The notes under the pieces were generated by a model. That model made no database searches. It was given only the letters and a program-made list of their open reading frames with translations, and was not told the origin of the DNA. 64,000 bases of DNA from Rhodopseudomonas palustris (GTDB taxonomy: Bacteria > Pseudomonadota > Alphaproteobacteria > Rhizobiales > Xanthobacteraceae). A program made the position numbers and the translations under genes. Where the stretch lies: NCBI RefSeq assembly GCF_003591005.1, contig NZ_QYYD01000004.1, positions 62,001 through 126,000 on the forward strand, read 5' to 3'. Below, piece by piece: positions 54,998 to 62,717 of this stretch; position 1 is the stretch's first letter, and each line of letters starts with the position of its first letter.

Positions 54998-55696
54998 CTC
55001 ACGCCAATCTGATTGCTACGGAACGGCGCTGTTGCTCGTCGACCTGCGCCGTCGCCTTCGACGTTGCGCAGTCGAACGAGGTGCTATCAGCCAAGTGGCG
55101 CCGGTAATATTTTCCGCATCGCCAACATTCTGGGAATACTTCGCACAATCGCTCTAAATGCGTATCAGGGTCAAAAGCGTTGTTGATCGGCCCTGCTATC
55201 GATCGGCAATCACAAGTTGGGTGCCGATGATGGTTGATGACCAGCAGATAGATCCGCGCGTGGGCCGCGCCCATCGCGATGCTGGCCTCTGGATTTTCCT
55301 GGGACGCTTCTGATGCCGCCGATGATTTGTTTCAGATCCACGACGTGAGCGATCATAGCGCGATCGCGCATAGGGGCGATCGCCGGCTTCCGCAAAAAGC
55401 GATCCCGTCGCGGCTGCTCACCGCCTGCAATCGCGGCGGCGGTGTGGGCGGATGTGGCGCTTAGTTCGAGCTCGCCGGCATGGTCAGTGCGTCTGGGGCG
55501 CAATCAAACAAGCCGCGAGCGATGAGTTGCGACTTGTCCGTCGGCTGACGAAGTACGCGGGTCCCAGTGCCGGAAAGATCGGTTCGATAGGTTCTAACTG
55601 ATCGTTTGACCGGTGTGCTTGATGTTAGCTGGGGCGATGATCATTAGTTCCATTTTCAGCGCGCATGTTGCGCGCGGCGATGGTGCGAGAGGTAAC
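54998..55696. other. Long gene-poor region, 699 bp
   Basis: Visibly lower GC than its neighbours around 55080-55420. Only short frames with poor codon character occur, in both directions, and no family is recognised. It could be a decayed gene or a transcribed non-coding region. The last 100 bp form the ftrA leader, with an ATGATCAT palindrome at 55637-55644 and a hairpin at 55659-55675. Confidence 0.5.
55659..55675 (+). promoter_or_regulatory. Hairpin in the ftrA leader
   Basis: GCGCGC-ATGTT-GCGCGC lies 21 bp before the ftrA start, close enough to affect ribosome access. It may be chance in GC-rich DNA. Confidence 0.35.
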
Positions 55697-56248
55697 ATGC
55701 GAAGAATGATTTCGGCGGGGCTCGGGTTCGGGCTTGCTGTAGTGGCGACGGCAGCGATCGCAAAGGAATATCCGATCGGCAAGCCGCACAGATTGGATGC
55801 GGTCGGGCTGGATGTGGCCGCAGTGTATCTGCAGCCTATCGACATGGATCCGCCCGGGATGATGCGGCCCGCAAAGGATTCCGATGTTCACCTCGAAGCC
55901 GATATCAAGGCGTTGAAGTCCAACAGGAATGGATACGCCGAAGGCGACTGGGTCGGGTATCTCAAGGTGACCTACGAATTGATCAAGGACGGTGATCCGG
56001 ACAGCATCAAGGGCGACGCCATGCCGATGGTCGCCAACGATGGTCCGCATTACGGCGACAACGTCAAGCTCAAGGGACCCGGCAAGTACAAGCTGAAATT
56101 CACGGTGTCACCGCCCGACGACGACAAGTATGCCGGTCATTTCGGTCGCCACGTCGACAAGGAAACCGGGGTGCAGCCTTGGTTCAAGACGTTCACGGTG
56201 GAGTACGACTTCACCTTCGCTGGCGTCGGCAAGAAAGGCGCTTACTGA
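55697..56248 (+). CDS. ftrA: Periplasmic iron-binding protein FtrA (P19/Tpd family)
   Basis: A 183-residue exported protein; the signal peptide ends near residue 22 (AIA/KE). The P19/Tp34 iron-transport fold is shown by KEYPIGKPHRLDAVGLDVAAVYL, the metal-site methionine/histidine segments IDMDPPGMMR and SDVHLEADIKALKSNRNGY, and the later NDGPHYGDNVKL and HFGRHVDKETG. It binds Fe(II)/Cu(II) and starts the FtrABCD ferrous iron pathway. The ATG has GAGAGG at 55687-55692. First of four iron genes in the Bordetella/Brucella ftr order. Confidence 0.92.
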   Translation: MRRMISAGLGFGLAVVATAAIAKEYPIGKPHRLDAVGLDVAAVYLQPIDMDPPGMMRPAKDSDVHLEADIKALKSNRNGYAEGDWVGYLKVTYELIKDGDPDSIKGDAMPMVANDGPHYGDNVKLKGPGKYKLKFTVSPPDDDKYAGHFGRHVDKETGVQPWFKTFTVEYDFTFAGVGKKGAY

Positions 56249-56349
56249 CAACGGCGCGGGGCGCGCCGCCTGGCGGTGCGCCCTCGGCTTGTCGGCGTGG
56301 CTGCCGATGGGCGGCATGTACGGATCACGGTAACAGGCCGGATGACGCG

Positions 56350-56727
56350 ATGAAATTGTTTGGAATTGACGGCGGCGCGGCCGTAGCTGGGCGAGGTGTG
56401 GCGCGCGCGGTGCTGGCATCGGTGCTGCTGGCCTCGTCGATCACCGGCGCCGCTGCCGATGACGAGCCGACCTTCAGGATCGAGTTCAACGACGGCAAGG
56501 TCTCCCCGCAGCGGATCGATGTGCCGGCCCTGACGCGGTTCAAGCTCGAACTGCACAACCTTGGCCGCGAACCGGCGGAATTCGAAAGCAAGGAGCTGCG
56601 CAAGGAGAAGGTGCTGGCACCGGGGTCGAGCTCGACCCTGGTGATCAGGACACTCGATCCTGGCGAATATCCCTTCTTCGACGACTTCCACCTCGACGCG
56701 CCGCCTGCCGTGTTGATCGCCAAATAA
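56350..56727 (+). CDS. ftrB: Cupredoxin-like iron-uptake protein FtrB
   Basis: A 125-residue exported protein with a signal peptide of about 36 residues (GAAA/DD) and a cupredoxin-1 domain. It shares EFNDGKVSPQRIDVPA and PGEYPFFDDFH with EfeO/FtrB cupredoxins. No cysteine is present in the mature part, so a classical type 1 copper site is absent, as usual for this family. It probably oxidises Fe(II) or hands it to the FTR1 permease. The 101-bp gap after ftrA is the longest in the operon. Confidence 0.88.
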   Translation: MKLFGIDGGAAVAGRGVARAVLASVLLASSITGAAADDEPTFRIEFNDGKVSPQRIDVPALTRFKLELHNLGREPAEFESKELRKEKVLAPGSSSTLVIRTLDPGEYPFFDDFHLDAPPAVLIAK

Positions 56728-56740
56728 AGCGGAGCCGGCG

Positions 56741-57580
56741 GTGAGTGCGCAATCCTGGAACGTGGCATTGGTGATCTGGCGCGAGAGCGTCGAAGCGCTG
56801 CTGATCGTCGGAATCCTCAACGCCTGGCTGACGCAGCAGCCGCGGGCCGATGCGGTTCGCGGCCGGATCTATCTGTGGTCGGGAGTCGCGGCCGGTCTGG
56901 TCGCGGCGGTGACGTTCGGTGCGCTGCTGATCGGCTTTGGCGAGTCTCTGTCCGATGAGCTGCTACAAGCCTATCAGACCGCCGCGGTCCTGATCGCGGC
57001 GGCGCTGATCGTGCAGATGGTGATCTGGATGCGGACGCACGCCCGATCGCTGAAGCGCGAACTCGAAGCCTCGCTGCAGCGCGCCGCGGACCGGGCGAAC
57101 TGGTGGGGGGTGTTCGTCCTGGCCCTGATCGCGGTGGCGCGGGAAGGCAGCGAAACCGTGGTGTTTCTCTACGGAACGCTGGCGGGGGCCCGATCGGACC
57201 AAGCGATGACCTTGATCCCGGCGGCGCTGTTCGGCTTCGCGCTCGCGATTGTCACGTACTATGTGCTGCAGCTCGGCAGCCGCGTGGTGTCGTGGCGAGT
57301 CTTCTTTCGGCTCACCGAGATCATGCTGCTGTTTCTGGCGGCGTCGCTGCTGGTGACCGGCGTTGATAATCTGATCGGCCTCGGCGTGCTGCCGCCTTTA
57401 TCGGGACGGCTGTGGGACTCCTCGGCGATCCTGTCCGACAGCGGTGGCGCCGGCGGAATCATCGGGGCTCTGACCGGGTATCGGGCGCGCCCCGACCTTG
57501 TTCATGTGCTGGTGTATGGATTGTATTGGGGGCTGATGTGGCTCATTCTCTTCTGGCCACGCCAAGGCAAGGCAGCTTGA
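56741..57580 (+). CDS. ftrC: FTR1-family iron permease FtrC
   Basis: A 279-residue membrane protein with seven or so helices and the two REXXE iron-binding motifs, WRESVEALL near residue 13 and AREGSETVV near residue 133. These carry Fe across the inner membrane. The start is a GTG with GGAG about 7 nt upstream, 13 nt after ftrB. Its stop overlaps the ftrD start. Confidence 0.93.
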   Translation: MSAQSWNVALVIWRESVEALLIVGILNAWLTQQPRADAVRGRIYLWSGVAAGLVAAVTFGALLIGFGESLSDELLQAYQTAAVLIAAALIVQMVIWMRTHARSLKRELEASLQRAADRANWWGVFVLALIAVAREGSETVVFLYGTLAGARSDQAMTLIPAALFGFALAIVTYYVLQLGSRVVSWRVFFRLTEIMLLFLAASLLVTGVDNLIGLGVLPPLSGRLWDSSAILSDSGGAGGIIGALTGYRARPDLVHVLVYGLYWGLMWLILFWPRQGKAA

Positions 57581-58992
57581 GGTCGCTCACCTCGAAATGG
57601 AGCCGGGTCACGGGCAGCGACGTCGACCGCGCGCTCGCATTGCTGGGCGAGTGGGTCGGCCGCCATCGGCGTGTGATCGCCGCAATACAATGGACGGTGG
57701 TGCTGATCTATGTCGCGTTGCTGGTCATTCCGCCGCTGCTGCCGTTGCCGGAGCGGACCGCGCAGCTTTGGAACAACCTCACGCTGGCGGCACAATTCGC
57801 ATTCTGGGGCATCTGGTGGCCATTCGTGCTCCTCAGCATGGTGCTGTTCGGCCGGATGTGGTGCGGTGTACTGTGTCCGGAAGGTTCACTCAGCGAGGCT
57901 GTCAGCGCTCATAGCCGCGGCTACGCCGTCCCCGGCTGGATCAAATGGAGAGGCTGGCCGTTCGTCGCATTCTCGCTGACGACGATCTACGGCCAGATGA
58001 TCAGCGTCTATCAATATCCCCAGGCGGCTTTGCTGCTGCTCGGCGGATCCACGCTCGGCGCGATCGGCATCGGGGCGCTGTACGGCCGCAACAAGCGGGT
58101 GTGGTGCCGCTATCTCTGCCCGGTCTCGCGCGTGTTCGGGGTGTTGGCCAAGCTCGCGCCGCTGCACTATCAGGTGGATGCTCAGGCGTGGCGGTCCTGG
58201 GAGAAGCCGCGCGGGCTTGCGCCGGCGCGGGTCGATTGTGCGCCGCTGGTCGCGATCGGCACGATGAAGGGCAACTCCGCGTGCCATATGTGCGGGCGTT
58301 GTAGCGGCTTCCGCGGCGCCATCGCGCTGGCGCGCCGCTCGCCGAACCATGAGATTGTCCACGTGGCCGGGGCCGAACCCAGCCCGGTCGAAACCCTTGT
58401 CATTCTGGTCGGATTGCTCGGACTGGCGGCTGGCGCGTTCCATTGGGGATCGAGTTCGATCTTCATTGCGGCGAAGCAGGCGTCCGCCGAGTGGCTGGTC
58501 GATCACCACTTGATGTGGCCGCTGCAAGCAGCGGCACCGTGGTGGATCCTCACCAACTATCCAGATCAAAGTGACGTCATGACGTTGCTCGATGGCACTG
58601 TCCTGATCAGCTATCTGCTGCTGTTTGCCGTGGTGGTCGCCAGCGGCGTCGGTGGCAGCATTGCCCTTGCGACGCGGCTGCTCGGAGCATGGTCATCGGC
58701 GCGCTTTCACCACCTCGTGCAGAGCCTGATCCCGCTCGCGGGCTGCGGCGTGTTTCTGGGGCTGTCGATGACCACGGTGACGCTGCTTGGCCAGAACGGC
58801 ATCTTTCTCGATTTCGTTTCGTGGCTGCGCGCCCTGATGCTGATCGCCGCTTCCGTCTGGTCGCTCTGGCTCGGCTGGCGGATCGCGGGCCTTTATGCAG
58901 GAGGGCGCCGCCGTATAGCCGCCATGCTGCCGCTGGCCGTCGCGGTCGGCGGTGCATCGGCGGTGTGGGCGTCGCTCTTCTGGAGCCTGTAG
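57577..58992 (+). CDS. ftrD: Polyferredoxin-like membrane protein FtrD
   Basis: A protein of about 471 residues with several membrane helices and three cysteine clusters: MWCGVLCPEG, VWCRYLCPVS and ACHMCGRCSG. These are NapH/CcoG-like 4Fe-4S motifs. It is thought to accept electrons released when Fe(II) is oxidised during FtrB/FtrC transport. I place the start at a TTG at 57577, inside the ftrC stop (TTGA), because the longer frame simply overlaps ftrC and there is no ATG in the first 35 codons. Confidence 0.88.
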   Translation: MRSLTSKWSRVTGSDVDRALALLGEWVGRHRRVIAAIQWTVVLIYVALLVIPPLLPLPERTAQLWNNLTLAAQFAFWGIWWPFVLLSMVLFGRMWCGVLCPEGSLSEAVSAHSRGYAVPGWIKWRGWPFVAFSLTTIYGQMISVYQYPQAALLLLGGSTLGAIGIGALYGRNKRVWCRYLCPVSRVFGVLAKLAPLHYQVDAQAWRSWEKPRGLAPARVDCAPLVAIGTMKGNSACHMCGRCSGFRGAIALARRSPNHEIVHVAGAEPSPVETLVILVGLLGLAAGAFHWGSSSIFIAAKQASAEWLVDHHLMWPLQAAAPWWILTNYPDQSDVMTLLDGTVLISYLLLFAVVVASGVGGSIALATRLLGAWSSARFHHLVQSLIPLAGCGVFLGLSMTTVTLLGQNGIFLDFVSWLRALMLIAASVWSLWLGWRIAGLYAGGRRRIAAMLPLAVAVGGASAVWASLFWSL

Positions 58993-59043
58993 CGGCAAAT
59001 TCGGCGCGGTGCCGAACAGCCGCGTTGGAGCCGTCCTGCCCTG

Positions 59044-59475
59044 CTACGCGGCGTCCCGCACCACCAGCACCGAGCAGGGCGCGTAGCGGACGACGTGGCC
59101 GGCGTTGCTGCCGAGGAAGTAGCTCCGCATAGCCGGGCGGTGCGAGCTCATCACGATCAGGTCGGCGCCGATTGCGGTCACTTCTTCGATGATCTCGTGA
59201 TAGATGCCGCCCTGACGCACCGCCGTCGACAGCCGCGTCGGTTCGATGGCGCAGGCGGCGGCGACGTCGGCGAGCGCCGTCTCGGCATCGCTGCGCTGCT
59301 GATCGTCGAAATCGGCCGGCACATATTCGGCGAGCACCACCGGCGTCAGCGCGATCACGTGCAGCAGCCGCACCGTGCCGTCGTAGGTCTGCGCCAGCGT
59401 CGCGGCGGTCTCGATCGCTTTCTTGGCCAATGCGGTGTCGGCGAGATCGATCGGTACCAGGATTCTTTTGAACAT
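59044..59475 (-). CDS. Universal stress protein (UspA family)
   Basis: A 143-residue Usp domain. It begins MFKRILVPIDLAD, and the ATP-binding-type loop is MSSHRPAMRSYFLGSNAGHVVRYA with the G-S-N...V pattern before APCSVLVVR, so the protein probably binds ATP. The ATG at 59475 has GGGAGG upstream on the minus strand. Convergent with the ftr operon. Confidence 0.92.
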   Translation of the reverse strand: MFKRILVPIDLADTALAKKAIETAATLAQTYDGTVRLLHVIALTPVVLAEYVPADFDDQQRSDAETALADVAAACAIEPTRLSTAVRQGGIYHEIIEEVTAIGADLIVMSSHRPAMRSYFLGSNAGHVVRYAPCSVLVVRDAA

Positions 59476-59676
59476 CGGCAGCCTCCCGTGGTGCCACGGT
59501 GAGCGCGGAGTATGACGCACTGGCCGCGTTACGCCAATCGGCAAGAGGACGGGAGCCTAGCGAGAGTAGAGTGAGCCAGGCGCTTGGCGCCGCGCCTGCG
59601 CGTGTTCGGCAAGAACGTCCTGTCGTCAGGGATGCCGGGCACCCTCCGCCTTGCGGTCGCGACGCGCCAGCTCGGG

Positions 59677-60204
59677 TCAGCTCGCCTCGCGCAGAATCTT
59701 GGGGCTGACGAAGTGCTGCAGTTTGCCGGTGCCGAAGCGGACGTCGGCCCAGTCGGCGATCGGGAAATCGATTACGGCGATGGCGCTGGTCGGCATATTG
59801 CCGGAGAGCAGCTTACGGTCAGTCTCGTTGCAGCCGCAGGTCAGGCCGAGCGCGAGTTCCTGGAGGCCGGGATTGTGCCCGACCAGCATCAGCTGGTTGA
59901 TGCCGGCGGAGACGTCGTGGACCGCGGCGAGCAGCTGCGCTGGGCTGGCGCTGTACAGTTCCGGAAGATGTTCGACCTGCGGCTCGGCATCCGGAAACAG
60001 CTCGGCGAGGATGTCCCAGGTCTGCCGGGTGCGTGTCGCGGTCGACACCAGCACCTGATCCGGCACCAGCCGCTGCTCCGCCAGCCATGCCGCCATCGCG
60101 GCGGCGTCCGCCCGGCCGCGCTCCTCGAGCCGGCGATCGTGGTCCTTGCCGGTGGGCGCATCCGATTCGGTCTTGGCGTGACGCAGCAGGATCAGTCGGC
60201 GCAT
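59677..60204 (-). CDS. sixA: Phosphohistidine phosphatase SixA
   Basis: A 175-residue histidine phosphatase. The catalytic RHG-type motif LLRHAKTESD puts the nucleophile at H9. DRRLEERG and the second catalytic histidine in VGHNPGL follow. SixA removes phosphate from Hpt or PTS-type histidines. An Hpt-domain gene lies 23 kb away, with no evidence that it is a substrate. The ATG at 60204 is the family start. Divergent from the FAD oxidoreductase with 94 bp between. Confidence 0.9.
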   Translation of the reverse strand: MRRLILLRHAKTESDAPTGKDHDRRLEERGRADAAAMAAWLAEQRLVPDQVLVSTATRTRQTWDILAELFPDAEPQVEHLPELYSASPAQLLAAVHDVSAGINQLMLVGHNPGLQELALGLTCGCNETDRKLLSGNMPTSAIAVIDFPIADWADVRFGTGKLQHFVSPKILREAS

Positions 60205-60298
60205 GTGTCCCTTTCCGGCGGGGGCTTGCTTGCGGATTAATCGAGAAGCGCCGGGAGGACAAGGTGACAATCGCCCGGGCTGTCCGTAAGGAAACGTC

Positions 60299-61747
60299 AT
60301 GACCCCGTCCGTCACAAGTGCGACCAATGGACCGGACCCGCTCCCGACCGAAGCGGCCGAGGATCTGCATGCGCGGCTGACCTTCGACCTCGACGTCGAT
60401 CTGTGCGTGGTCGGGGCCGGCCTCGCCGGGCTGTCGGTGGCGCTGGAGGCGGCGCAACTCGGGCTCAGTGTCGCGGTGCTGGAAGGGCGTCGGGTCGGCT
60501 GGGCGGCCTCGAGCGCGACGCTCGGCAGCGTCCTGCCGGGCTACGGCGTGCCGATCGGCGAGCTGATCGAGCGGGTCGGGGTCGGACATGCCGGCGACCT
60601 TTGGGCGCTGTCGCGCGAGGGCATGGAAATCGTCCGCGCCCGGGCCACCGAAGAGGCGATGCCGGGCATCGCGCTGTCGTCGGGCGCGCTCGAAGTCTCC
60701 AATGTCGATCTCGGCGATCGGCTGGTCGAGCGGCTGCAGACGCTCGGCGTCGACTTCGGTTCGGAGGTCGAAGGCTGGCCCATCGACCGCGTCCGGGAGG
60801 TGCTGCGAACGCAGCGCTACTTCCACGCCATTCATTTTCCCGACGCGTTTCAGCTCGACGGCCGGCGCTATCTCCGCGGGCTCGAGGCCATGGCGCGGCG
60901 CGCCGGGGTGCGGATTTTCGAGGATACGCCGGCGCTCGGCATCGACTCATCGGGGATCCGCAAGCGGGTCGTCACGCCGCATGCGCGGCTGCGCGCGTCC
61001 GATATCGTGCTGGCCGGCAACGTGCATCTCGGCGCCGCGTCGCCGCGGCTGACGCGGACGCTGCTGCCGATGTGGCGCGTTGCGGCGTTGACCGCGCCGC
61101 TCGGCGAGCGGCTGGCCGAGGCGATCGCCTTCGCCGGCTCGATCGCTGATACCCATGGTGTCGACCATTATCGCATCGTCGGCGGCGACCAGCTGTTATG
61201 GACAGGGCCGGAGGCCACCTTCAACGTACCGCCGAAACGGCTGGAGGGACTGATCCGCCGCCGGATCGCGGCGCTCTATCCGCAACTCGGCAGCGTCGCG
61301 ATCGAGCGCAGCTGGAGCGCGCCGATCGGCCAGACCGTGCACGGCATGCCGCAGATCGGCGAACTGCGGCGCGGGCTGTGGGTGGCGAGCGGGTTCGGAC
61401 GGCAGGGATTGGCCACGACGGCGCTCGCCGGCAGCCTGATCGCGCAGGGCATCGTCCACGGCGATCGGCGCTGGCGGCTGTTCGATCCGTTCGAGCTCGT
61501 GTGGGCGGGCGGCAAGATCGGCCGCGTGGTCGGGCAGGGCGTTGCGATCGCGGAGCGCCGCACCGCGATCGCTGCCGGCATGCTGGCGCGCTACCGCGAG
61601 CGGGCCGCCGAGCGTAGCCGGCAAAGCGAGGAGCGGCGAGAGGCCGCCAATCGCAGCGTGCGGCGGTCGCCGCCGGGGCGAATATCAGTCACGCCGCCGG
61701 ACGCCGAAGCTTCGCAACGCGGCCGTGGCAACGAGAGCGGCACGTAA
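60299..61747 (+). CDS. FAD-dependent D-amino-acid-oxidase-like oxidoreductase
   Basis: A 482-residue flavoprotein of the DAO family. The FAD motif VVGAGLAGLSVALE is at about residues 37-50. The C-terminal FAD contact GLWVASGFGRQGLATTALAG is typical of gamma-glutamylputrescine oxidase-like enzymes (PuuB/OrdL type). The last 60 residues are a basic low-complexity tail not usual for the family. It may oxidise an amine or amino acid; no substrate clue comes from neighbours. Confidence 0.85.
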   Translation: MTPSVTSATNGPDPLPTEAAEDLHARLTFDLDVDLCVVGAGLAGLSVALEAAQLGLSVAVLEGRRVGWAASSATLGSVLPGYGVPIGELIERVGVGHAGDLWALSREGMEIVRARATEEAMPGIALSSGALEVSNVDLGDRLVERLQTLGVDFGSEVEGWPIDRVREVLRTQRYFHAIHFPDAFQLDGRRYLRGLEAMARRAGVRIFEDTPALGIDSSGIRKRVVTPHARLRASDIVLAGNVHLGAASPRLTRTLLPMWRVAALTAPLGERLAEAIAFAGSIADTHGVDHYRIVGGDQLLWTGPEATFNVPPKRLEGLIRRRIAALYPQLGSVAIERSWSAPIGQTVHGMPQIGELRRGLWVASGFGRQGLATTALAGSLIAQGIVHGDRRWRLFDPFELVWAGGKIGRVVGQGVAIAERRTAIAAGMLARYRERAAERSRQSEERREAANRSVRRSPPGRISVTPPDAEASQRGRGNESGT

Positions 61748-62040
61748 ATCTACCACGGCGCAAGCTGAATCAGAGACCGCCACCCTGATGAATGTGAGGT
61801 CAGCCCGCTGACAGCCGGCGGCTGGTCGAAAGCGTCGATAGTTGTCCAGACGTCGCAACATGAACGGTTTCTGAACGGACGGCCGGATTTGATATCAACG
61901 TAATTTGTACTCCGAACCCACGCGCGGGTTCGCGACATTGTGAGCCTACAACCGGCGATCTGTTGTAACTTCCTGCGCCGCGGTCACGTATCTCCGCCCG
62001 ACGAACCGGGCGCTCACGCCCGCCCTGCACGGAGACTGTT
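61748..62040. other. Intergenic region upstream of msrB, 293 bp
   Basis: AT-richer around 61870-61960, so probably the msrB promoter region. No clear element is identified. Confidence 0.45.
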
Positions 62041-62538
62041 ATGATCGACCGCCGCATGCTTTTTTCTTCCGTCGCCATTGCCGTGTCGTATGGCGTCAGC
62101 TGGCTGCGGCCGATCGAGGCCCGCGCGGCCGAGAAATTCGAGATCGAGAAGACGCCCGAGGAATGGCGGGCGCAGCTGACGCCGATGCAGTATCACATCC
62201 TGCGCGAGGAGGGCACCGAGCGGCCGTTCACCAGCCCGTTGCTGAAGGAGCACCGCAAGGGCACGTTCGCTTGCGCGGGCTGTGACCTGCCGCTGTTCGC
62301 GTCCGACACCAAGTATGACAGCGGCACCGGCTGGCCGAGCTTCTGGCAGCCGCTGCCGAATGCGGTGGGCGAGCGCAAGGACTCGACGCTCGGCATGATC
62401 CGCACCGAGGTGCACTGCCGCCGCTGCGGCGGTCATCTCGGCCACGTGTTCGACGACGGTCCGAAGCCGACAGGCCTGCGCTACTGCATGGACGGCTACG
62501 CGCTGACCTTCAAGCCGGCGGCGGAGAACCGTAGCTAA
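62041..62538 (+). CDS. msrB: Exported methionine-R-sulfoxide reductase MsrB
   Basis: A 165-residue MsrB. The N-terminal 30 residues carry a twin-arginine-like DRRMLF motif, a hydrophobic core and ARA/AE, suggesting Tat export to the periplasm. Zinc-binding cysteines are in CAGC and [15 protein letters not shown] is the substrate pocket, and the catalytic cysteine is in RYCMDGYAL. It repairs methionine-R-sulfoxide in periplasmic proteins. The catalytic motif is RYC rather than the more common RHC or RFC, a normal variant. Confidence 0.92.
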   Translation: MIDRRMLFSSVAIAVSYGVSWLRPIEARAAEKFEIEKTPEEWRAQLTPMQYHILREEGTERPFTSPLLKEHRKGTFACAGCDLPLFASDTKYDSGTGWPSFWQPLPNAVGERKDSTLGMIRTEVHCRRCGGHLGHVFDDGPKPTGLRYCMDGYALTFKPAAENRS

Positions 62539-62650
62539 CTCACTCGGCAGGTCCCGCCTGATCAGAGCGGCGTCGGCTCGCGGAATTGTCAGTTGCGGTG
62601 TCGCTGCGTCGCAGCGTGAAGGTTTTCCGGAAGGAAAGTCGCGGCTGCGA

Positions 62651-62679
62651 TTGACAAGGCCGCGCCGCGTCCCCCATCA
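62651..62679 (+). promoter_or_regulatory. Possible promoter of the GT39-like gene
   Basis: A perfect TTGACA at 62651-62656 with 17 bp to CCATCA/CATCAA, a poor -10. If used, transcription would begin at or just before the inverted repeat at 62681. Confidence 0.35.
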
Positions 62680-62680
62680 A

Positions 62681-62714
62681 GCCGCCAACATTAACTTTTG
62701 GATATGTTGGCGGC
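62681..62714 (+). promoter_or_regulatory. Perfect 11-bp inverted repeat directly before a start codon
   Basis: GCCGCCAACAT at 62681-62691 and ATGTTGGCGGC at 62704-62714, with a 12-nt AT-rich spacer, end 3 bp before the ATG at 62718. It may be an operator or an RNA hairpin covering the ribosome site (GGCGG lies in the arm). Confidence 0.65.
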
Positions 62715-62717
62715 GGA

